Positions 31,246 through 36,667 of a stretch of 38,248 nucleotides of DNA are shown one piece after another. Position numbers and translations under genes: made by a program. The notes under the pieces were generated by a model that did not search any database, was not told the DNA's origin, and was given only the letters and a program-made list of their open reading frames with translations. Every line of letters starts with the position of its first letter. Position 1 is the first letter of the stretch. This DNA comes from a virus. Where the stretch lies: positions 1 through 38,248 of the IMG/VR virus record IMGVR_UViG_3300032163_000052. The stretch is one strand, 5' to 3'.

Positions 31246-31626
31246 CTATTCTTCCTTCCGCATAATGCCTATCTCGGAATTTTTCAAAATAAAATCTAGA
31301 TTGGATATTCTCCCTTTCAATGCCGGGTCGGACAGCCGGCACGTAAGCCGGAAAACCAATGCCTCGTCTCCCGCCTGCATCCGAATAAGCTTTCGGTTGC
31401 AAGCCACCTTCTTGATACTGTGCATGGCGTCTACCGCGACGCCGCTTATTATTTCAAGGGCGTCGCAGGTTTCCTGGTAGCCTATTGTGCTCTCAAATTT
31501 CCCGGCTGCCAACCACTTTTGCGCCTTCTCTGCGTCTATAAGAACGTACGAATACGTCCCTGGAGTCGTAATGACGGCCGAATTCAGGACATATCGCCTC
31601 GGCGATTTTCCATTCACTTCTTCCAT
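31246..31626 (-). CDS. DUF1874 (viral ring nuclease / AcrIII-1 family) protein with Tyr for His
   Basis: A 126-residue protein; I chose ATG 31626 because AAGGAGGT lies 8 bases upstream. Y-V-L-N-S-A-V-I-T, then F-E-S-T-I-G-Y-Q-E-T, N-R-K-L-I-R-M-x-x-G-D-E-A-L-V-F and R-L are the DUF1874 landmarks. Members such as SIRV1 gp29 cleave cyclic tetra-adenylate and block type III CRISPR immunity, using a His in the I-G-H motif; here that residue is Tyr50. Residues 64-74 are an extra loop before Asn77-Arg78. It could bind cyclic oligoadenylate without cutting it, or have lost the function. The start overlaps the 3' end of the peptidase gene. Confidence 0.78.
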   Translation of the reverse strand: MEEVNGKSPRRYVLNSAVITTPGTYSYVLIDAEKAQKWLAAGKFESTIGYQETCDALEIISGVAVDAMHSIKKVACNRKLIRMQAGDEALVFRLTCRLSDPALKGRISNLDFILKNSEIGIMRKEE

Positions 31627-32323
31627 GTGCGCCACCTCCTTCCTGTATTATTTTAACTGCGGCCTGCATAGTATAATGCAAGTCCTTCTCTATTAAATAT
31701 TCCGCCCGGGTGTGTTGATTGTAGTACCCGGCGGAGAGGTTGACTCCGACAATTCCCGTCTCTCGGCTCAATATTGAGATGTCGGAAAATGAACCGGGCT
31801 TTTCGCGGAACCCGAACCCCCCTATGAACGCTTTAAAGGCCGGGCTTTCACCGTTATAAAAGACCATCTCTCCCCTCTCCTTACGATCTATTTCCAGGAA
31901 AAAAACGACCTTCTTGAAATACGACCTGAAGATTTCTGCCGCCTCCCTTGCGCCACCTCCTCCGCACTCCTCATGGTCGGTCAAAAGCACCATGCATCCG
32001 GTTTGTCGGCGCAACTCCATGACAGCATAGACCCCGGCCCGGTCGTCTGCCCCAAGGCCCTCGGGGGACCAATAGACCTGTTTCTTAGTGTCATGGTAGA
32101 TTTTTTTATTACCTCGGGGAGCATGGCCATAAAAATCCCCGTAAAAATCACCGTCAAAAACGGTGTCCACATGTGCGACGAGACAGATATGCCGAGACTT
32201 ACACTTTTTTGTCGGCATCCATAGCCATGATTCCCGGCCCTGGTGGTCTGCTGTTGAGCAAGCCCGTTCAATAATATCCTGCTTGCCCATGGCAAGAACG
32301 GACGGTAATGCCCAGTTTGTCAT
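31493..32323 (-). CDS. Zinc peptidase of the M28/M42/M20 type
   Basis: A 276-residue protein from ATG 32323 with AAAGGAGGTG 4 bases upstream. Metal and catalytic motifs: H51-V-D53, G-A-D93-D94-R-A-G, D-H-E118-E119-C-G-G-G-G and F-L-E-I-D. These are the ligands of co-catalytic aminopeptidases or carboxypeptidases. Residues from about 230 lie in a tail that overlaps the DUF1874 start by 134 bases and may be dispensable. A cytosolic peptidase or amidohydrolase in a phage accessory block is uncommon; it could cut a host peptide, or an amide in a signalling or cell-wall molecule. Confidence 0.75.
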   Translation of the reverse strand: MTNWALPSVLAMGKQDIIERACSTADHQGRESWLWMPTKKCKSRHICLVAHVDTVFDGDFYGDFYGHAPRGNKKIYHDTKKQVYWSPEGLGADDRAGVYAVMELRRQTGCMVLLTDHEECGGGGAREAAEIFRSYFKKVVFFLEIDRKERGEMVFYNGESPAFKAFIGGFGFREKPGSFSDISILSRETGIVGVNLSAGYYNQHTRAEYLIEKDLHYTMQAAVKIIQEGGGAHGRSEWKIAEAICPEFGRHYDSRDVFVRSYRRREGAKVVGSREI

Positions 32324-32640
32324 AACACCTCCTTTCCAGCATTTGTTCACGCTCCGCTCACGCCTTCACGCGAGGGTATCAGCGGAGCGTGACTTTGCCC
32401 GCTGTTGGCGATGCGCCAACCATGAGGCGGAACCTTTGTCTTGCCGTCGGATAGTCCGCCTATTTAGCAGACAGCAAGCATTCGTCCTTTTCAGCCACGA
32501 TTTTAGCCGAGAAACAGTCTCAAGGGGGGACTGCCAATCGTGGAATAGTTGCGTTTCAGAAGAGACACGGATTTTCTCCATTGGCCCCCGCAGGGGCTAC
32601 TTCAGCGCATAGCATCACCTCCTTTGATACCCTGCAGAAC
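32324..32640 (-). ncRNA. Hairpin-rich non-coding stretch between RT and peptidase
   Basis: At least five inverted repeats occur in about 300 bases: 32347-32358 with 32381-32392 (12 bp perfect), 32404-32410 with 32414-32420 (7 bp, 3-base loop), 32425-32431 with 32455-32461 (7 bp), 32495-32502 with 32536-32543 (8 bp) enclosing 32515-32521 with 32527-32533 (7 bp), and a GCCCC/GGGGC hairpin near 32585-32598. No frame here has protein-like character. It is co-oriented with the RT gene just upstream, so it is a candidate RT-associated RNA or a structured leader of the peptidase gene. Confidence 0.5.
32602..32625 (-). promoter_or_regulatory. Strong ribosome site followed by a two-codon minigene
   Basis: On the minus strand AAAGGAGGTG (32625-32616) is followed, 7 bases after AGGAGG, by ATG CGC TGA (32610-32602). 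An ATG closer in (32615) opens a 19-codon frame but is only 2 bases from AGGAGG. Start-sense-stop minigenes with strong ribosome sites are known from lambda bar, where they trap tRNA. Confidence 0.4.
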
Positions 32641-32839
32641 TGATACGACCTACTTAGAAAAAAACCCCACATGCTATGTGACGAGCGAAAGGGTTTGACT
32701 TTCGACGACCTCGCAGCGGAGCGAGAATGGTGAGGAGAAACCAAACCCGAAGCGAGGATGTCTTCGTCAGCCGGTCGGAACGGCTCAGGCGTCGAAACAA
32801 CGCCCTCCTTTCCGGCATTCCATGTGAGTAGGGGGGCCA

Positions 32840-34195
32840 TTATCTGAGCCTCACCCTGTACGCCTTCGTTTTAGATTCCGAAAGCGTTACTGTTTCCACG
32901 TGCGCGTTGTCGAAAAACGGCAACGGACACGGCTGTCGAACATTGCCCGCAACCAACGCCCCCCGGCATTCGGTTGCGGGCACAAAACCCTGCTCGGAGA
33001 GCGCGACTGCCAACGCGTGTTCGTTCGGACCGTACATCCGATGGCCCGCCCCGCTGTATATGTCGCCGTAGGCTTTCCGCCCATCGCGCAGAGCATAAAT
33101 CAGACATCGAGCCTGCATTTTCGGCCGGCGGACCCCAGCCACTGTGGTCGTCCCCTCACCGGCTATGTATGCCAGCGCGCAGCCGGAAAGGCGCTGCCAA
33201 AAGGCGACGCCCTTCCGGTATGTGTGCGTGCTACGGGTGATGGACATACATGAGGTCCAGCCGGTCGTATATGCTGACATGCCGTAAATCATCGCCGGGT
33301 CGGTCGTAATGCAGACCGCGCTACCTAGGGCCTGATCGGGGATGACCTTACGCCCCGGCTGAGGGGCACGGAGATTGTATTCTGATGCGATTTTCTGAGC
33401 ATCGGAGATCCGGCCGGCAGCGGCGCGGTCGGCCTCGGTTTTTTCGACGGGCTGCTTGAGCAACGAAAACTCCAGGAGCCCGACAAATTTGCGCTCCAGC
33501 CGGGAGAGTTCTTTTTTGTCCGCGCCTGCTTTGGAGGCGCGGACATAATTATGCCGTGCCGCCCGGAGCTTGCGGGCCATGCGGCGGGGGATGTGGACCG
33601 ACTCGTCCACTGTGAGACCGCACACCTCGCGCCGACCTGCTGAGGAGCGCTGGATTCGGGTCTTTTTGTCGTTCATTTTGAAGCCACACCGGCAAACTAT
33701 TTGCCGGACCTCGGCTATGATTTTCTCCGCGGTGGCCTGATCGTCCACGTCGGATGAGATGCTGAGGTCGTCGGCATAGCGGGTATATACCCAGCCCGCT
33801 ATTTGCATTTTTTGAAGGCGCTTGCGGATCGCCTCGTCCAGCCCGGACGCCGCGAGATTTGCAATCGCCGGGGAAGTCGGCAGGCCCTGCCGCGCTGCGC
33901 CGCCCGGGAAGCATTTTTCGAGGCACACGGCAGGGATTTTCCCCATGACCATTGCGGGGACGACGGAATCGAAAAAATTAGATAAGTCAATAGATATTGT
34001 CATGTTTTTTTCAACATGAGGCGTCGCGTTGGTGACAATATTTCGGCCGGGCATGAAGCCGTGGGCGGATTTGAGCTGAACGAGAGGCTGCGCTATTGTC
34101 GAGAGTATTTGTCTCAATTCGCGCTTTTCCGCTCGGTCAGGAGCGTATATTGTTCGGACGCCGCCGGAGTGCTTGGGGACCGAAAAAACTTTCAT
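32840..34195 (-). CDS. Retron-type reverse transcriptase fused to an unknown C-terminal domain
   Basis: A 451-residue protein from ATG 34195. Residues 1-240 are an RT of the retron-like group: V-P-K-H-S-G-G-V-R-T-I at 6-16, N-A-T-P-H, I-D70-L-S-N-F-F, Q-G-L-P-T-S-P-A-I-A-N at 103-113, and catalytic Y140-A-D-D. The segment before motif 1 is short. It is not DGR-type (SP, not SQ, after the Q-G motif) and has no maturase or endonuclease part. Residues about 290-451 form a separate domain with W-T-S-C, K-M-Q-A-R-C-L-I-Y and R-M-Y-G motifs that I cannot name. Operators and a hairpin lie upstream, and a hairpin-rich region lies downstream. A phage retron or another RT defence/counter-defence unit is the likely class. 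Confidence 0.8.
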   Translation of the reverse strand: MKVFSVPKHSGGVRTIYAPDRAEKRELRQILSTIAQPLVQLKSAHGFMPGRNIVTNATPHVEKNMTISIDLSNFFDSVVPAMVMGKIPAVCLEKCFPGGAARQGLPTSPAIANLAASGLDEAIRKRLQKMQIAGWVYTRYADDLSISSDVDDQATAEKIIAEVRQIVCRCGFKMNDKKTRIQRSSAGRREVCGLTVDESVHIPRRMARKLRAARHNYVRASKAGADKKELSRLERKFVGLLEFSLLKQPVEKTEADRAAAGRISDAQKIASEYNLRAPQPGRKVIPDQALGSAVCITTDPAMIYGMSAYTTGWTSCMSITRSTHTYRKGVAFWQRLSGCALAYIAGEGTTTVAGVRRPKMQARCLIYALRDGRKAYGDIYSGAGHRMYGPNEHALAVALSEQGFVPATECRGALVAGNVRQPCPLPFFDNAHVETVTLSESKTKAYRVRLR

Positions 34196-34224
34196 TTTAT
34201 CCCCGTCGTCTTTAGGTTCTTCAT
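34192..34224 (-). CDS. Ten-residue leader ORF coupled to the RT gene
   Basis: ATG 34224 has GAGGAG about 12 bases upstream and the stop overlaps the RT start (ATGA). Product MKNLKTTGIK. A longer in-frame version from ATG 34374 would cover an operator and a hairpin and is less likely. Confidence 0.28.
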   Translation of the reverse strand: MKNLKTTGIK

Positions 34225-34318
34225 TTTTCTCTTTTCTCCTCGCGAATCTATTTTATATAATGCAAGCCCCGTGCCAGGCAAAAAACATAGTAAAATCAAT
34301 ACTGCATATTCTGCATCA

Positions 34319-34448
34319 TGACAATATTTGTCACCGCAAATGCCTAAAAAATAGGCAAACAGTGAGTTATGCACAGCATTTTCCCTTGTAAATCAACGTA
34401 AATTAACAATGTGACATAATTTGTCACATTGGTGACAATAGTTGTCAC
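34319..34448. promoter_or_regulatory. Three GTGACAA-n3-TTGTCAC type operators
   Basis: Copies at 34319-34333 (TGACAA-TAT-TTGTCA), 34408-34430 (9-bp arms AATGTGACA) and 34432-34448 (GTGACAA-TAG-TTGTCAC). A half site recurs at about 34028-34036 inside the RT gene. The copies share arms but not spacers, as expected of binding sites for a dimeric repressor. The HTH protein at 27969-28220 or a host factor could bind. Confidence 0.65.
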
Positions 34449-34489
34449 ATTGAAACTTATGTCGCACCCTTCTGAAAACTGTTTACACC

Positions 34490-34541
34490 ACCACTAGATG
34501 TTGTAGTAACGCTCCGCGTTAGCAACTACCTGAATAGTGGT
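34490..34541. repeat. Compound hairpin upstream of the RT gene
   Basis: Outer arms ACCACTA (34490-34496) and TAGTGGT (34535-34541), a GTAG/CTAC segment, and a perfect inner TAACGC-TCC-GCGTTA hairpin (34507-34521). It could be an RNA hairpin on the RT transcript, but it is short for a retron msd. The outer arms recall the GTTAGTGG operator sequence. Confidence 0.5.
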
Positions 34542-34595
34542 CTATGCTTAAATCTCCCGGATTATTCTTTAAAATCAACGGCCCGGCATTTAAAA

Positions 34596-34701
34596 TGTTA
34601 GTGGTCACTAACAAAAGCCGCCAAATAAGGGTTTGCGGGTCGTTTGACAGTATTAGCCCTTACTCGTTGATATTTATCAAATGTTAGTGGTCACTAACAT
34701 T
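34596..34701. promoter_or_regulatory. Two TGTTAGTG-GT-CACTAACA operators flanking a promoter-like sequence
   Basis: Copies at 34596-34613 (8-bp arms) and 34680-34701 (10-bp arms), 84 bases apart, both with the same GT centre. TTGACA at 34644-34649 with TTGATA 17 bases later lies between them. The arrangement suits repression by looping between two sites about eight helical turns apart. Confidence 0.65.
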
Positions 34702-34771
34702 GAGTCAATCTGTATCAACTCGCGGCGCCTGATACATAAAGAATATAATGTAGTTTTTAAAAACAGCCGCT

Positions 34772-34798
34772 AAAAAAAAATGGTGGCCTTCGTCCACC
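34772..34798 (-). terminator. Rho-independent terminator for leftward transcription
   Basis: On the minus strand GGTGG-ACGAAGG-CCACC (34798-34782) is followed by A and nine T (34780-34772). It would stop leftward read-through before the control region. Confidence 0.55.
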
Positions 34799-34918
34799 TG
34801 CCTGCGGCAAGCGTCGTCGAGGTACAAAAATAATCGAGGTACAATAAAAAAAAAGTGGGTAAATAGAAAACAGGCGGTGTATCCTAGAATTCTGGAGCGG
34901 CGTTCTTAGGAATCTGAC

Positions 34919-34947
34919 GTATTCCTTCGTATTCCTTCGTATTCCTT
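34919..34947 (+). repeat. Triplicate 10-bp direct repeat at the late promoter
   Basis: About 2.9 copies of ATTCCTTCGT in tandem, one per helical turn; the last runs into the -35 box. The spacing would place activator-binding half sites on one DNA face next to RNA polymerase. Confidence 0.7.
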
Positions 34948-34974
34948 GACAAAATATGCAGCATGTAATACACT
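34946..34974 (+). promoter_or_regulatory. Promoter of the packaging/late genes
   Basis: TTGACA (34946-34951), 17-base spacer, TACACT (34969-34974), directly after three direct repeats of ATTCCTTCGT. The terminase small subunit starts 64 bases downstream. Confidence 0.55.
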
Positions 34975-35037
34975 GTGAACATGCGAATGACCACAGTTTA
35001 CCTCTTCGGCGGGAAAATCTAGTTGACAAGTAATTGA

Positions 35038-35367
35038 ATGGCACGCGGAAACCCGGACATAAGCAAGTTCGCAAAAGGCAGGCCCAAGGGGTCCAGAAAC
35101 GTTAGGAAGTCTTTTGATGAACTCATACTGACCGCGGTGCGCCGGCTGTTTCCGAATGACGGCAGTGTGACGCAGTTCATCGACCTTCTCGCGGAGGACC
35201 CGAAGAAGGGGAAGGTCTATAAGCTGGAATTACTGAAGGCTGCGGCGAAGATTGAGCGGGATAAGCTGGACCGCGAAGGAAGGCAGATGCGGTTTCCCTT
35301 TACCGTGCCTGCCAATGATCCGGTAGATGTAAGGGTCGAGTTTGTGAGGGCGGTTAATGGAAAGTAG
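35038..35367 (+). CDS. Terminase small subunit-like protein
   Basis: A 109-residue protein from ATG 35038. The basic N terminus with K-G-R-P-K-G-S-R-N is common in phage proteins encoded just before the large terminase. A helical middle (FDELILTAVRRLF, QFIDLLAEDPKK, LELLKAAAKIERDKL) suits an oligomeric DNA-recognition subunit. The 3' end overlaps the large subunit gene by 11 bases. No convincing ribosome site precedes the start, so translation may be weak. Confidence 0.68.
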   Translation: MARGNPDISKFAKGRPKGSRNVRKSFDELILTAVRRLFPNDGSVTQFIDLLAEDPKKGKVYKLELLKAAAKIERDKLDREGRQMRFPFTVPANDPVDVRVEFVRAVNGK

Positions 35368-36667
35368 GGTACAAATTCCGGACAAATTTCAACCGTTGTT
35401 CCAGCCGGCGCGGTACAAGGTCTATTACGGCGGGCGGGGCGGCGCAAAGTCGTGGAATTTTGCGCGGGTGCTTTTGATTCTGGCCTATCAGGGGCCCATC
35501 CGGGTGCTGTGTGCGCGGGAAATCCAGAACACAGTTAATGATTCGGTCCACGCAATCCTGAAACAGCAGATCAAGGATATGGGTCTTCAGGACTACTATG
35601 CGGTGACGGACAAGAGTATTATCGGGCACCTGGGGTCGGAGTTTTCATTTAGAGGTCTCAGGCACAATGCTGACGGGCTGAAGTCGTTTGAGGGCGCCGA
35701 CATTTGCTGGGTCGAGGAAGCGCAGAGTGTGTCGGACGAGTCTTGGGACATCCTGATCCCGACAATTCGTAAGGAGCGGTCGGAGATTTGGGCGTCGTTC
35801 AACCCCGATTGGCAGACGGACCCGGTTTGGCAGCGGTTTGTAAAGATGCAATTGCCGAACAGCATCGTCCAAAAGGTCGGATATGAAGACAATCCGTTTC
35901 TGCCGGAGACATTGCGGCTGGAGGCGGAACAATGCAGGTTGACGAATCCGGCGAAGTTTAAGCATATATGGGGAGGCGGCTTCGGCGTGCGTATCCTGGG
36001 CAAACAGGTCTATCCGGAGTTTGTACGTGATGTGCATGTATCGAGCAGGCCGCTGGAGATAGAGGATGCGGCGGTTGTTCGGGGCTGGGACAACACCGGT
36101 CTATCGCCCGCGTGCGTCATTACACAGCTTTCACCGACGGGGCAATGGCTAATACTTCACGAGTTCACGGGCGAGGATGTGGGCATTATGGATTTTGGAG
36201 AGGGTGTCAGCCAATGGTGCGCGGTCACGTTCGGAAGCAAGGCCAAAATCAGGGACATCGGAGATCCGGCAGGGAAAAACAGAGATAGCAGCAAGATGTC
36301 GCCGGCTGACTATCTAAGAAAGATCAATATCAACGTCGAGGACGGTATCCAGACGTTCAAGGCCCGCCGGGAAGCGGTCGCGGGCAGACTCACCAAGCTC
36401 ATTCAGGGAAAGAGCGCATTCCTTATAGACCCATCGTGCGAGAGGCTGATTGACGGGTTCGAGGGGGCATACGCATACCCCGAAATCGGCAAGACAGGGA
36501 TTTTTAAGACGGAGCCGGAGAAAAACAGGTGGTCGCATGTGCATGACGCGCTACAGTATCCGGCGACACGGCTGTTCATTAATTCAGCAGCAGCCAATGG
36601 AGATACCGCCGCAATAGTCGAGGCTGCCCGCAAGGCGCGGCTGGAACGTCAAAGGATGGTAGCATGA
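35357..36667 (+). CDS. terL: Terminase large subunit (ATPase-nuclease)
   Basis: A 436-residue protein. Walker A-like GGRGGAKS at 25-32; Walker B and catalytic Glu in ADICWVEEA (114-122); the coupling motif follows in ASFNPD. The RNase H-like nuclease domain has acidic residues Asp245 (GWDNTG), Asp303 (IGDPAG) and Asp397 (HDALQYP). It packages DNA into the procapsid through the portal encoded next and cuts the concatemer. The sequence style is Terminase_3/PBSX-like. The stop overlaps the portal start (ATGA). Confidence 0.92.
   Translation: MESRVQIPDKFQPLFQPARYKVYYGGRGGAKSWNFARVLLILAYQGPIRVLCAREIQNTVNDSVHAILKQQIKDMGLQDYYAVTDKSIIGHLGSEFSFRGLRHNADGLKSFEGADICWVEEAQSVSDESWDILIPTIRKERSEIWASFNPDWQTDPVWQRFVKMQLPNSIVQKVGYEDNPFLPETLRLEAEQCRLTNPAKFKHIWGGGFGVRILGKQVYPEFVRDVHVSSRPLEIEDAAVVRGWDNTGLSPACVITQLSPTGQWLILHEFTGEDVGIMDFGEGVSQWCAVTFGSKAKIRDIGDPAGKNRDSSKMSPADYLRKININVEDGIQTFKARREAVAGRLTKLIQGKSAFLIDPSCERLIDGFEGAYAYPEIGKTGIFKTEPEKNRWSHVHDALQYPATRLFINSAAANGDTAAIVEAARKARLERQRMVA

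Larger units (their letters stand above)
34196..35037. other. A/T-rich regulatory region between the RT and terminase genes
   Basis: About 840 bases without a confident gene. It holds three copies of a GTGACAA-type operator, two copies of a TGTTAGTG-type operator, a compound hairpin (34490-34541), a smaller hairpin (34341-34357), two 11-bp direct repeats (34817-34827 and 34834-34844), a 10-bp triplicate (34919-34947) and promoters. It separates the leftward RT block from the rightward late genes and is the best candidate for the main control region, possibly including an origin. Confidence 0.6.

Noticed and set aside
32366-32581. 71-codon leftward ORF in the hairpin-rich region
   Set aside because: It is built of inverted-repeat sequence and has no ribosome site; no recognisable motif.
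32556-32840. 94-codon leftward ORF starting on the RT stop (TAATG)
   Set aside because: Composition is not protein-like, it lacks a ribosome site of its own, and it runs through hairpins and an internal strong ribosome site; more likely non-coding.
32840-34195. Diversity-generating retroelement
   Set aside because: The RT has SP rather than SQ after the Q-G motif, and I saw no template/variable repeat pair with adenine-specific changes.
34192-34374. 60-codon ORF before the RT with a hydrophobic middle
   Set aside because: It covers an operator and a hairpin and lacks a good ribosome site; only the last ten codons have one.
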